A DNA stretch of 64,000 nt from Chitinophagaceae bacterium (GTDB taxonomy: Bacteria; Bacteroidota; Bacteroidia; Chitinophagales; Chitinophagaceae), in the NCBI GenBank assembly GCA_016720585.1, contig JADKKH010000004.1:372001-436000 (forward strand), read 5' to 3'. Below, piece after piece: positions 53,309-62,580 of the stretch. Position numbers and translations under genes: made by a program. The notes below the pieces were generated by a model. It ran no database searches and was not told the DNA's origin. It saw nothing but the letters and a program-made list of their open reading frames with translations. Within the stretch, counting starts at the first letter, position 1. Each line of letters starts with the position of its first letter.

Positions 53309-54262
53309 TTACTCCCGCACTAAAGCACTTGCCCCCAATATGGCAGCATCGGCTTCTTTCAGATCGCTGTACAGAAGTTTTATTTTGTTTTTAAAAATCT
53401 GAATCAGGTTGTCTTCCATGGCCTTCCTTGTCGGGTTCATGATCAGATCACCCGCTTTAGTAAGACCTCCAAACAAGACGATCGCTTCCGGCGAAGAGAA
53501 CATAACGAAATTCGCCAATGCTTCGCCCAGTATCTGTCCGGTAAATTCAAAAATATCATTGGCAATCTTATCACCTTTAATAGCACATTCATAAACAGAT
53601 TGGCTGGTAAGATCATTAATTGAATAATCCCGAAGCTGGCTTTCCACATCAGGATTTTCAGCTAATAATTCCAAGGCTGTTTCTCTTACACCGGTTGCGG
53701 ATGCATAAGATTCCAAGGTTCCCCTGATGCCGGTTCCTTTATGCATCCTTCCTCCGGGGCGGATAATAGTGTGACCTAATTCTCCCGCAAAACCATCGTG
53801 CCCCAAAACAATTTTTCCATCAATGACAATTCCACTGCCTACTCCGGTTCCTAAGGTAATGGTGATAAAGTGTTTCATGCCCCTGGCACAACCATACATC
53901 ATTTCTCCCATAGCTGCTGCGTTAGCATCATTGGTCAGTTTTACCTGTAACCCAAATTTCTCCGACACCATTTTGGCAAAAGGAATGATACCTCTCCATT
54001 TCAGGTTGGCCGCGTATTCAATATTCCCGGTGTAATAATTGCCATTGGGTGCGCCGATGCCAATACCAGCAAAATTTTTCAAGCCACCGGCCTCATCAAT
54101 CATCGGTTTCAGTTTGATGTATAGTTCATCAATAAAATCCTCCACACCTTCCGGCTCATTGGTGAGCAGCCTGTTTTGTTTTATAATTATACCCTGTTGA
54201 TCAACGATACCAAACTTCGTGTTGGTGCCGCCTATGTCAATTCCAATTGCATATTTTGCCAT
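53309..54262 (-). CDS. ROK-family sugar kinase lacking the zinc cysteines
   Basis: A 317-residue ROK-fold kinase: phosphate loop YAIGIDIGGTNTKFGIVDQQ, GIGIGAPNGNYY, catalytic Asp in LTNDANAAAMGEM, adenosine site ITLGTGVGSGIVIDG, GHTIIRPGGRM. Glucokinase, N-acetylmannosamine kinase and fructokinase are all possible substrates. In place of the family motif CxCGxxGCxE it has KGTGIRGTLE, so the zinc ligands are absent. It lies behind a sugar importer on the same strand, with a terminator-like hairpin 15 bases upstream of its ATG. Confidence 0.85.
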   Translation of the reverse strand: MAKYAIGIDIGGTNTKFGIVDQQGIIIKQNRLLTNEPEGVEDFIDELYIKLKPMIDEAGGLKNFAGIGIGAPNGNYYTGNIEYAANLKWRGIIPFAKMVSEKFGLQVKLTNDANAAAMGEMMYGCARGMKHFITITLGTGVGSGIVIDGKIVLGHDGFAGELGHTIIRPGGRMHKGTGIRGTLESYASATGVRETALELLAENPDVESQLRDYSINDLTSQSVYECAIKGDKIANDIFEFTGQILGEALANFVMFSSPEAIVLFGGLTKAGDLIMNPTRKAMEDNLIQIFKNKIKLLYSDLKEADAAILGASALVRE

Positions 54263-54277
54263 ACTTAATTTTTTAAA

Positions 54278-54302
54278 AAGGCCCTGTTAATCGCAGGGCC
54301 TT
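54278..54302 (-). terminator. Terminator-like hairpin between the sugar importer and the ROK kinase
   Basis: On the minus strand AAGGCCCTG and CAGGGCCTT form a perfect 9-base stem with a 7-base loop, then a TTTTAAAA tail. It ends 15 bases before the ROK start, so it sits in the kinase leader. Confidence 0.7.
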
Positions 54303-54320
54303 GAATTTGATGTAACTTTT

Positions 54321-56117
54321 TTAATGCCCTCCGCTTACTTCTGCATCATAATCTATTCCTTGTTTTTTTAATATCCCTTTTACGACAAAAGCAAACAAGG
54401 CCAGGTAGGCAAAACAAATCACTGCTACCAGGAATGATTGATGAATACCAATAATATCAGACAATTTACCCTGTATAGGAGGAATAATAGCACCCCCTAA
54501 AATCATCATTATTAAAAAGGCGGATCCCTGTGTGGTATATTTTCCAAGTCCTGCTATGGATAAAGCAAAGATGGATGGCCACATAATCGAGCAGGCAAGT
54601 CCTCCGCTAAGAAAAGCATATACAGCCACTTTCCCTTCTGTGAATAAACCGATCAGCATGGCAACGATACCCATGATGCTGAAAAGTAACAATGTTCTTG
54701 CAGGTTTATTTCCACTCAGGTAAAAAACGGCAATTTGCAAAGCCACACATACAACATACCAAAGCAGGGGCTTAACATCATATTTTGCCAGTGAGTTTAC
54801 GCCCAATACAACACCAAAAGCTATCAGCGGAACAATAAAAGTTAAAAGCTGTTTGGTTTTACTTGAAAAATTAAATGCACTGATAGACCCGGCCCATCGT
54901 CCAATCATCAAACCTCCCCAATACATCGAAATAAACGGTGCCACCTGGGATGCCTGGTAGCCACCAAATTCCTTTCGTTTCAGCAATTCTCCCAGGTTAC
55001 TTCCTATGGCCACTTCTACACCAACATAAACAAATATGGCCAGCATGCCGAGGACCAATTGTGGATATTTCATAGCACCCCAGCCATCTGATTTCTTTTT
55101 AGCGAGGGAATTGGCAAACAGCAAACCAATAACAATCACTCCTAAGGCTCCCATAAGCCAATACATTCTTTTTTTCTCCAGCGGATGTTTTACCGCATCC
55201 CTTGCTTCTGTTGTTTGTTTTAAAGTAACATCAGCAGCAGCAACCTGGGAAGCTAATTCTGGCTGGTTGGCTGACGAAGGTATTTTGGCCAATGAGTCAA
55301 CCTGTTTTTGAACAACAGCGATTTCACTATTGAATGTTTCTATTTTCTTTGCAGCATCACTATTATAACTGCTGAAAACAGGAGCAAACATAGCAATCAG
55401 CAAACCTGTAATAATCAATAAGGAGCTTAATGCCTTATTGGCTTTTTCTGTTTTTTCTTCATTGATACCCGCAGGTACTTTTTTGGAAAATCCGAAAAGT
55501 GCCGCTGCCCCTATAAATAATAGCCCGACACAGGCATAAAGAATAATTACTTTGGACAGACCCAGTGCTTTAATCTTATCATCTGTTATAGCGGCTGTTG
55601 TACCAAATAAGGCAAAAGCCACCACCAGGGGCCCGATGGTTGTTCCGAAAGAATTAACAGCACCGCCAAGATTTACACGACTGTTACCTGTTGCAGGGTC
55701 ACCCAATGAAATAGAAAATGGTTGTGCTGAAGTTTGCTGCAGGGAAAAGCCCAATGCCACAATAAAAAGCCCGGCCAGCATCCCGGCAAATGTATTGGCA
55801 TTAACAGCTATAATCATGGCTACAGCCCCCAGCGCTGAAAATAATAAGCCATATACAATACTTTTTTTATAGCCCCATTTTCCCACTAGATCTTTCCCGC
55901 CAAATGCGCCATACCAAAAAAGGCCCAGGGCACCGATATAGTAAGCCAGATAGAAAGCAAAATCAATCAACTGGCTTTGAAACTGGTCCAGGTGAAAGTA
56001 GTTTTTACAGAAGGGTATAAATACACTGTTACCGGCAGCAATAAATCCCCAGAAAAAAAAGACAGTAACCAGGGTGCTTAAAGCTCCGTAATTGGTAGGT
56101 TGCTTGGGTTGACTCAT
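54321..56117 (-). CDS. FucP/GluP-like sugar MFS transporter with a coiled-coil insert
   Basis: A 598-residue, about 14-helix MFS protein. The start resembles sugar porters of the FucP kind (GALSTLVTVFFFWGFIAAGN) and the conserved LGFSLQQTSAQPFSISLGDP, GAVNSFGTTIGPL, and SGGLACSIMWPSIFALSIAG all fit. Between about 245 and 335 there are two extra hydrophobic helices around a charged, helical loop (DAAKKIETFNSEIAVVQKQV, DSLAKIPSSANQPEL), which is not in E. coli FucP (438 residues). Likely proton-coupled glucose or galactose uptake. Downstream on the same strand lies the ROK kinase, so import and phosphorylation are coupled. Confidence 0.85.
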   Translation of the reverse strand: MSQPKQPTNYGALSTLVTVFFFWGFIAAGNSVFIPFCKNYFHLDQFQSQLIDFAFYLAYYIGALGLFWYGAFGGKDLVGKWGYKKSIVYGLLFSALGAVAMIIAVNANTFAGMLAGLFIVALGFSLQQTSAQPFSISLGDPATGNSRVNLGGAVNSFGTTIGPLVVAFALFGTTAAITDDKIKALGLSKVIILYACVGLLFIGAAALFGFSKKVPAGINEEKTEKANKALSSLLIITGLLIAMFAPVFSSYNSDAAKKIETFNSEIAVVQKQVDSLAKIPSSANQPELASQVAAADVTLKQTTEARDAVKHPLEKKRMYWLMGALGVIVIGLLFANSLAKKKSDGWGAMKYPQLVLGMLAIFVYVGVEVAIGSNLGELLKRKEFGGYQASQVAPFISMYWGGLMIGRWAGSISAFNFSSKTKQLLTFIVPLIAFGVVLGVNSLAKYDVKPLLWYVVCVALQIAVFYLSGNKPARTLLLFSIMGIVAMLIGLFTEGKVAVYAFLSGGLACSIMWPSIFALSIAGLGKYTTQGSAFLIMMILGGAIIPPIQGKLSDIIGIHQSFLVAVICFAYLALFAFVVKGILKKQGIDYDAEVSGGH

Positions 56118-56334
56118 AATAATTGTTCTTTTTTTTGTGGTGCTGAAAGTAATACAATTTTAATTGTAAGTAAAAAAACACTTGTTAGTATTCATGTTAG
56201 GGTGCAAAAAACTTTGAGAATTGGATTGGAGGATATTAAATGATGGTTCGGGGTCTCTATTTTCATGTTCTGATTATTTGCTTTTCAAAAAAACCTTAAT
56301 TTCAACATTAATACGAATTCACTAATTTATTTTC

Positions 56335-57756
56335 ATGGAAATAATTCATGTAGCAGCAGAATGTTACCCCATGGCAAAAGCCGGTGGCTTAGGTGATGTG
56401 GTGGGTGCTTTGCCAAAGTATCAGAATCAACTGGGTCATGTGGCGAAAGTGGTCATGCCCATGTACCGGACTAAATTTCTGTACGATAATCAATGGGAAC
56501 TGGTACATGAAGGCAACCAGCATCTGGGTCAGCATTTTTTCCGCTACAGTGTTATTAAAGAAAAAACCAACAAGCTGGGGTTTGACCTCTACCTGGTAGA
56601 TATTAACGGGTTGCTTGACCGGGAGAATATTTATGGCTATGATGATGATACGGAGCGATTTCTTTCTTTCCAGATCGCTGTTTGTGACTGGCTGAATAAA
56701 TGGGAGCATACCCCTGATGTTATCCATTGTCATGACCATCATACCGGTCTGATTCCTTTTATGATAAAAAATTGTTTTGAGTTCAGGGAAAAACTCGCCG
56801 GAATTCCTACGGTATTTACAGTTCACAATGCACAATACCAGGGTTGGATAGGCTGGGATAAATATTATTATCTGCCGGCTTTTGACAGCTGGAAATGGGG
56901 TTTGCTGGATTGGGATAAAGCCATCAACCCGATGGCATCTGCCGTAAAATGTGCCTGGAAAGTAACCACAGTCAGTAACAGTTATCTCACCGAATTAAAA
57001 GGGGCCGCCAACGGTTTAGAAAATTTGTTTAACTATGAACAGGGCAAAAGCTATGGTATCTTAAACGGAATTGATTCCCAGGTATGGGATCCGCTGACGG
57101 ACTCCATGATCGCAAAAAATTACGACAAAGAATTAGTAGAAAAAGGAAAACGGAAGAATAAAAAAGAACTCGCCGGCCAGTTTGGATTAGATCCGGATAA
57201 ACCTTTAATATCATTTGTCGGACGCTTAGTTGGCGAGAAAGCGGCTGATCTGTTACCCGAGGCCATTAGTCAATCCATTTATCAGCATCATGGGAATGCT
57301 AATTTTCTGGTATTGGGCTCCGGCGACCCGGAACTGGAAGAAAGACTCAACCAGATGAAAAAACAGTTTGGTGGCTTTTTTAATTCGTATATCGGATACA
57401 GCGAATCATTAAGTCACCAGATTTATGCCGGTTCCGATTTTTTATTGATGCCCAGCCGGGTAGAACCTTGTGGATTAAACCAGATGTATGCACTTCGTTA
57501 TGGAACCGTACCCATGGTAAGAAATATTGGTGGATTGAAAGATACCGTTACCGATATGGGAGACCCGCAGGGATTTGGTATTCGGTTCGACAAGGCATCC
57601 GTTTGGGATATTACCTACTCGGTAGGCCGGGCCATTGATCTATATACGAATAAACCCGACCTTTATAGCTGGATGCGGAAATATATGATGACGATAGATC
57701 ATTCCTGGGATTCATCCGCACAACAATATATTGACTTATATAAATCATTGAAATAA
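56335..57756 (+). CDS. glgA: Glycogen synthase (GT5)
   Basis: A 473-residue ADP-glucose-type glycogen synthase. The substrate-binding KxGGL loop is in MAKAGGLGDVVGALPKYQNQ, the N-terminal domain has CHDHHTGLIPFM and TVHNAQYQGWIG, and the C-terminal Rossmann half has SFVGRLVGEKAADLLPEAIS and MPSRVEPCGLNQMYALRYG with the E-x7-E-like catalytic region. GlgA adds ADP-glucose to alpha-1,4-glucan in the cytoplasm. It is followed by glgC after 11 bases, so the two steps are encoded together. Confidence 0.92.
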   Translation: MEIIHVAAECYPMAKAGGLGDVVGALPKYQNQLGHVAKVVMPMYRTKFLYDNQWELVHEGNQHLGQHFFRYSVIKEKTNKLGFDLYLVDINGLLDRENIYGYDDDTERFLSFQIAVCDWLNKWEHTPDVIHCHDHHTGLIPFMIKNCFEFREKLAGIPTVFTVHNAQYQGWIGWDKYYYLPAFDSWKWGLLDWDKAINPMASAVKCAWKVTTVSNSYLTELKGAANGLENLFNYEQGKSYGILNGIDSQVWDPLTDSMIAKNYDKELVEKGKRKNKKELAGQFGLDPDKPLISFVGRLVGEKAADLLPEAISQSIYQHHGNANFLVLGSGDPELEERLNQMKKQFGGFFNSYIGYSESLSHQIYAGSDFLLMPSRVEPCGLNQMYALRYGTVPMVRNIGGLKDTVTDMGDPQGFGIRFDKASVWDITYSVGRAIDLYTNKPDLYSWMRKYMMTIDHSWDSSAQQYIDLYKSLK

Positions 57757-57767
57757 AAAGAAGACTT

Positions 57768-59060
57768 ATGGCCATAAGGACTATTACACATTCCAGAGAG
57801 ATCTTATCGGTAATTCTTGGGGGTGGGGCAGGATCCAGGTTATACCCCCTGACGGCCACCCGTTCCAAACCGGCCGTGCCTATAGCAGGCAAATACAGGC
57901 TTGTGGATATTCCTATTTCAAATTGTCTGAATAATGGGATCGGGAGAATGTTTGTCCTGACCCAATTCAATTCTGCATCACTCAACAGGCACATTAAGAA
58001 TACCTATCATTTCAGTGCATTCAGTAAAGCCTTTGTAGATATTCTGGCAGCAGAACAAACGCCAGATAATCCTACCTGGTACCAGGGAACAGCTGATGCC
58101 GTAAGACAGGGACTCCGCCATATTGAACCATTTGAAAGCGATTATATCCTTATCCTTTCCGGTGACCAGCTTTACCAGATGGATTTTGCTGAAATGCTGG
58201 ATAACCATAAAAATTTGGGCGCTGATATTTCGGTTGCCACTATTCCTGTTGTGGAAAGAGAAGCTCCCGAATTTGGCATATTAAAATCAAAAGAGGGATT
58301 AATAACTTCTTTTATAGAAAAACCAAAACAGGAACTATTGCCGGAATGGGTTAGCGATACCGGGGACCAAATGAAACAATTGGGAAAAAACTACCTGGCA
58401 TCCATGGGTATTTATATATTCAACCGCCAGTTGATGTTTGATCTGTTGCAAAACGAATTTAAAGATGCCACAGACTTTGGTAAAGAGATCATTCCTCAAA
58501 CAATCGGGAAATATAAAGTGGCCAGCTATCAGTATGATGGCTATTGGACGGATATCGGAAATATTTATTCTTTTTTTGAAGCAAACCTTGACCTGACAAA
58601 AGAAATACCTTCCTTTAATCTTTTTGACAACGAACGAATTATTTATACACGTTCCCGCATGCTGCCACCGGCAAAAATCAGCGGCACAACCCTGGAAAAA
58701 ACATTGATAGCCGAAGGTTCAATTATTCATGCTTCCCGGATTGAGAACAGTGTCATCGGTATCCGCTCCCGGATAGGACTTGGTTCTACATTGGTAAGCA
58801 CCTATACCATGGGAAATGATTCTTATGAAACACTGGAAGAAATAGCTTCGGCCAATGCAAAAGGAATTCCTCTGATGGGTATTGGCAGCCGTTGTTATAT
58901 CAAGAATGCCATTATTGATAAAAATTGCCGGATTGGTGATGATGTACGGATAAATGGTGGCCCGCAACTAGAAAATACGGATCATGCCCTTTATACCGTT
59001 AAAGGTGGAATTGTTGTTTTAAAAAAGGGCTGTATTATTCCAAATGGCTTTGTTATCTGA
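57768..59060 (+). CDS. glgC: Glucose-1-phosphate adenylyltransferase
   Basis: A 430-residue ADP-glucose pyrophosphorylase. The nucleotidyltransferase part has VILGGGAGSRLYPLTATRSK, YRLVDIPISNCLNNGI, the WYQGTADAVRQG segment, LSGDQLYQMDF and IEKPKQE; the C-terminal left-handed beta-helix has the hexapeptide pattern (IIHASRIENSVIGIRSRIGL). It makes ADP-glucose from ATP and glucose-1-phosphate for GlgA, and is usually the regulated step. The arginine-rich activator sites cannot be judged from the sequence alone. A transporter and an amylase follow. Confidence 0.93.
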   Translation: MAIRTITHSREILSVILGGGAGSRLYPLTATRSKPAVPIAGKYRLVDIPISNCLNNGIGRMFVLTQFNSASLNRHIKNTYHFSAFSKAFVDILAAEQTPDNPTWYQGTADAVRQGLRHIEPFESDYILILSGDQLYQMDFAEMLDNHKNLGADISVATIPVVEREAPEFGILKSKEGLITSFIEKPKQELLPEWVSDTGDQMKQLGKNYLASMGIYIFNRQLMFDLLQNEFKDATDFGKEIIPQTIGKYKVASYQYDGYWTDIGNIYSFFEANLDLTKEIPSFNLFDNERIIYTRSRMLPPAKISGTTLEKTLIAEGSIIHASRIENSVIGIRSRIGLGSTLVSTYTMGNDSYETLEEIASANAKGIPLMGIGSRCYIKNAIIDKNCRIGDDVRINGGPQLENTDHALYTVKGGIVVLKKGCIIPNGFVI

Positions 59061-59168
59061 TTGTTTACCTGCAACCGGGAAGGGTTCAATATTTCTCTTT
59101 ACAAAATGTGTACTTTTTACATATTATCCCTATCTTCAAATCTACGCTGATTAAAACTACGATTGCAT

Positions 59169-60683
59169 ATGCCTGCAGCATTTACGGGCTCAAAGCCTAA
59201 ACTTAGCCTTAACCAGATTATTAATATGAGTGTTGGATTCTTCGGGATTCAATTTGCCTTCGGACTTCAGAATGCCAATGTCAGCAGGATATTCCAAACG
59301 CTGGGTGCCCAAATTGACGATATACCCATTCTATGGATCGCTGCACCCCTTACCGGTCTGATCATTCAGCCTATCATCGGGCATTGGAGTGATAAAACCT
59401 GGCATAAGCGCTGGGGAAGAAGAAGACCCTTTTTTATGATAGGGGCCATTTTTGCTTCACTGGCTTTGTTTGTTTTTCCCAATGTTTATGAAGTATGGAT
59501 GGCCGCGATCATGTTGTGGCTTTTGGATGCTTCGATTAACGTCTCCATGGAACCTTTCAGAGCTTTTGTAGGGGATATGCTCCCGGATTCACAAAGAACA
59601 ACGGGCTTTGCCATGCAAAGTTTTTTTATCGGAATAGGAGCAGTTATTTCTTCCTTACTGCCTTATTTGCTTACAAAACTCGGCGTAGCCAATGAAGCTG
59701 CCGCAGGTGTAATTCCAGATTCAATCAAAATTTCATTTATTATTGGAGCCGTTATTTATATCGCAGCTATTTCTTACACCGTCTTTACAACCCGGGAATA
59801 TTCTCCTGATGAATTAAAGTCATTTGGTGAAATGACCGAAACAGATAACCAGGTAAACATTAAAACTCCTGCGGCCTCATTTAATAAGCGCGGATCGGTT
59901 TGGTCCCTAATTGGTCTCGGTTTAACCGCTGGAATTTATTTCTACAACTCTTCTGTAGAAAATAAACTTGAAAAGGAACTCTATGTGTTAACCGGCGGAG
60001 TGGCCGTTTTTGGAATATGTCAGTTGGTGGCAGGTTTGTTGCAAAAACGAAACAGTAAAAACGGTTTTGTGGAAGTAATGGATGATTTGAATTTTCTCCC
60101 CGACACCATGAAAAAACTGGCGGTGGTACAGTTCTTTTCCTGGTTTGCTTTATTCGCTATGTGGATTTATTCAACTCCGGCACTGGCGCAGCATCTTTCT
60201 GGAACCACAGATACTACTTCCAAAGCTTATAATGATATGGGTAACTGGGTAGGGGTTTTGTTTGCCTGGTACAATGGCTTTGCTGCCCTGTTTGCTTTCC
60301 TGCTGCCGGTTTTAGCCAAAAAATTTTCCAGACCTGCTACGCATATGATCGCTTTGATTGCCGGAGGGCTGGGCCTCATTTCTTTTTACCTTTTCAAAAA
60401 TGAAAATTTGCTGATCATCAGTATGGCGGGTATCGGGTTGGCCTGGTGCAGTATCCTGGCCATGCCGTATTCTATGCTGACCAAAGCCTTACCCGCTAAT
60501 AAAATGGGCGTGTATATGGGGATCTTTAATTTCTTTATTGTGATCCCACAGATACTTGCAGCAACCCTGTTGGGTGTATTTACAAAACATATTTTCAATG
60601 GGAATGCCATTATGACGATCGTGGTAGGCGGTTGTTCCATGATCGTTGCGGCATTGCTGACATTACGGATAAAAGACAAATAA
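59169..60683 (+). CDS. SLC45-type sugar MFS transporter
   Basis: A 504-residue membrane protein from the ATG at 59169 (MPAAFTGSKPKLSLNQIINM); the frame extends to a TTG at 59163. About 12 helices. The motif KRWGRRRPFFMIGAIFAS and AFAFGLQNANVSRIFQTLG-type start (IQFAFGLQNANVSRIFQTLG) belong to the SLC45/GPH-like sucrose-maltose porters, with FLPDTMKKLAVVQFFSWFAL in the middle. A short central segment (VWSLIGLGLTAGIYFYNSSV) adds helices. It stands between glgC and a GH13 amylase, 7 bases before the latter, so it probably imports maltose or maltodextrins made by it. Confidence 0.85.
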   Translation: MPAAFTGSKPKLSLNQIINMSVGFFGIQFAFGLQNANVSRIFQTLGAQIDDIPILWIAAPLTGLIIQPIIGHWSDKTWHKRWGRRRPFFMIGAIFASLALFVFPNVYEVWMAAIMLWLLDASINVSMEPFRAFVGDMLPDSQRTTGFAMQSFFIGIGAVISSLLPYLLTKLGVANEAAAGVIPDSIKISFIIGAVIYIAAISYTVFTTREYSPDELKSFGEMTETDNQVNIKTPAASFNKRGSVWSLIGLGLTAGIYFYNSSVENKLEKELYVLTGGVAVFGICQLVAGLLQKRNSKNGFVEVMDDLNFLPDTMKKLAVVQFFSWFALFAMWIYSTPALAQHLSGTTDTTSKAYNDMGNWVGVLFAWYNGFAALFAFLLPVLAKKFSRPATHMIALIAGGLGLISFYLFKNENLLIISMAGIGLAWCSILAMPYSMLTKALPANKMGVYMGIFNFFIVIPQILAATLLGVFTKHIFNGNAIMTIVVGGCSMIVAALLTLRIKDK

Positions 60684-60690
60684 CTTTATT

Positions 60691-62580
60691 ATGAAACGAT
60701 TCGTTGTACTATTCCTGATTTTTTTTTCGATAAGAGGATGGAGCATTGATTCCCCGCAGGTTTATCCTACCCATTGGTGGGTCGGCATGAAAAACACCAA
60801 CCTGCAACTGATGATACACAGGGAAAGGGTAGGTAACGAAAAAATATCCATGATCCCTTATCCGGGAGTAAAACTTGTTAAACAAACGAAAGCTGAGAAT
60901 CCCAATTATATTTTTATTGATCTCAGTATCGGTGCTACAGCCAAACCCGGAAACATAAAGTTCAGGATCGATAACCTGCAATCTCCCGAAGCCGTATCCT
61001 ATAAGATCTTTGAGTATGAATTGAAACCCCGAAACAAAGGAAATGGCCAAACCAGGGCACAGGGAGTCACAGCAAAAGACTTTATTTACCTGCTTATTCC
61101 CGATCGTTTTTCCAATGGCGACCCCTCTAATGATGTGATAACCGATTACCGGGACAGGACCAGCGACCGAAAAGATAAATTCTCCCGCCATGGGGGTGAT
61201 TTTACAGGCATAGTGAATCATTTTAATTATTTTAACCAGTTGGGTGTAACAACTTTATGGCTTACACCGGTAATTGAAAATGATATGCCGTTGATGAATG
61301 AATGGGGGAATAATGTAGCCGGTTATCATGGCTATTGGTTTACTGACCATTACAGTATCGACAAACGTTTTGGTGGGAATGAAGGGTATAAAGATTTTTG
61401 CAATAAGGCCCATGCTCAAGGCATGAAAGTTATCCAGGATGCCGTGTACAACCATGTGGGGAATCATCATTGGTTTGTCCTTGACCCGCCCATGAAATCA
61501 TGGTTTAATAATTCACAAGGTGATATGGCACCCAACCACCGGGAAGAAGTTTTTTATGATCCCTATGCTTCGCAGGCTGACAAAACACAAATGCTGGATG
61601 GCTGGTTTGTTCCGCATTTACCAGACCTGAATCAGCGGAATCCTTTTGTTGCCAGCTTTCTTATTCAACATGCGGTATGGACAACCGAAGAATATGGAAT
61701 TGATGGCTGGAGAGTGGATACCTACAAATATTGTGATGAACAATTCATGAATAATGTAAATGCCGCATTGGAAAAAGAATTTCCTAAAGTCACGGTCTTT
61801 GGTGAATCCTGGGTAAACAGTACCATTGCCAATGCCTATTTTACCCAAAATAATATAACCACTCCCTTTAAGCATAATGCCAAAGGGATGCTGGACTTCC
61901 AGGTTTGTTTTGCCATGCTGGCTGGTATGAATGAAAAATTTGACTGGCTTACGGGCGTCAATAAAATTTATACCACCTTATCGCAGGATGTGCTGTACAA
62001 AGATCCCATGAACAATTGTATTTTTCTGGACAATCATGATATGGATCGGGTGTTCTCTGTTATAGATGAAGATTGGAAAAAAATGAAGATGGGTTTTAAC
62101 TGGTTGCTAACGTTACGGGGTATTCCGCAACTTTATTATGGCACAGAAGTGCTGATGAAAAATAAGAAAGTAAATACAGATGCAACCGTTCGGGAAGACT
62201 TCCCGGGTGGGTGGGCAGATGATAAAGCAAAAGAAAACAGGTTTACCAAAGAAGGCAGAAGTGACAAGCAGGATGAAGCATTTGATTATGTAAGTGCTCT
62301 TGCTAATTTCAGAAAAAATTCATCGGCAATAACTGCTGGAAAAACAATGCAGTTCATCCCGAAAAACGGGCTCTATGTCTATTTCCGGTATGATGCCAGG
62401 CAAACAGTGATGGTAGTTACCAATACCGGGGATAAGGATGTGAAACCAGACTGGACTGCCTTTGCCGAAAGGACGAAAGGATTTACGCAGGCGCGAAACG
62501 TCGTATCGGGGAAAATAATGCCGCTGAACAGGTTGGAGATTGAATCGAAAGATAGCTATGTTTTTGAGTTGATCAGATAA
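60691..62580 (+). CDS. Secreted SusA-like GH13 alpha-amylase/neopullulanase
   Basis: A 629-residue exported enzyme (signal MKRFVVLFLIFFSIRGWS). The N-terminal beta domain (about 22-115) is the Cyc-maltodext_N module (YPTHWWVGMKNTNLQLMIHR). The GH13 barrel follows: YLLIPDRFSNGDPSNDV, KVIQDAVYNHVGNHHW, the nucleophile Asp in GIDGWRVDTYKYCDEQFM, the acid/base Glu in TVFGESWVNS and the third Asp in FLDNHDMDR. A C-terminal beta domain ends it. It resembles SusA of the starch-utilisation system and would cut maltodextrins, cyclodextrins or pullulan in the periplasm, feeding the SLC45-like transporter. Confidence 0.9.
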   Translation: MKRFVVLFLIFFSIRGWSIDSPQVYPTHWWVGMKNTNLQLMIHRERVGNEKISMIPYPGVKLVKQTKAENPNYIFIDLSIGATAKPGNIKFRIDNLQSPEAVSYKIFEYELKPRNKGNGQTRAQGVTAKDFIYLLIPDRFSNGDPSNDVITDYRDRTSDRKDKFSRHGGDFTGIVNHFNYFNQLGVTTLWLTPVIENDMPLMNEWGNNVAGYHGYWFTDHYSIDKRFGGNEGYKDFCNKAHAQGMKVIQDAVYNHVGNHHWFVLDPPMKSWFNNSQGDMAPNHREEVFYDPYASQADKTQMLDGWFVPHLPDLNQRNPFVASFLIQHAVWTTEEYGIDGWRVDTYKYCDEQFMNNVNAALEKEFPKVTVFGESWVNSTIANAYFTQNNITTPFKHNAKGMLDFQVCFAMLAGMNEKFDWLTGVNKIYTTLSQDVLYKDPMNNCIFLDNHDMDRVFSVIDEDWKKMKMGFNWLLTLRGIPQLYYGTEVLMKNKKVNTDATVREDFPGGWADDKAKENRFTKEGRSDKQDEAFDYVSALANFRKNSSAITAGKTMQFIPKNGLYVYFRYDARQTVMVVTNTGDKDVKPDWTAFAERTKGFTQARNVVSGKIMPLNRLEIESKDSYVFELIR

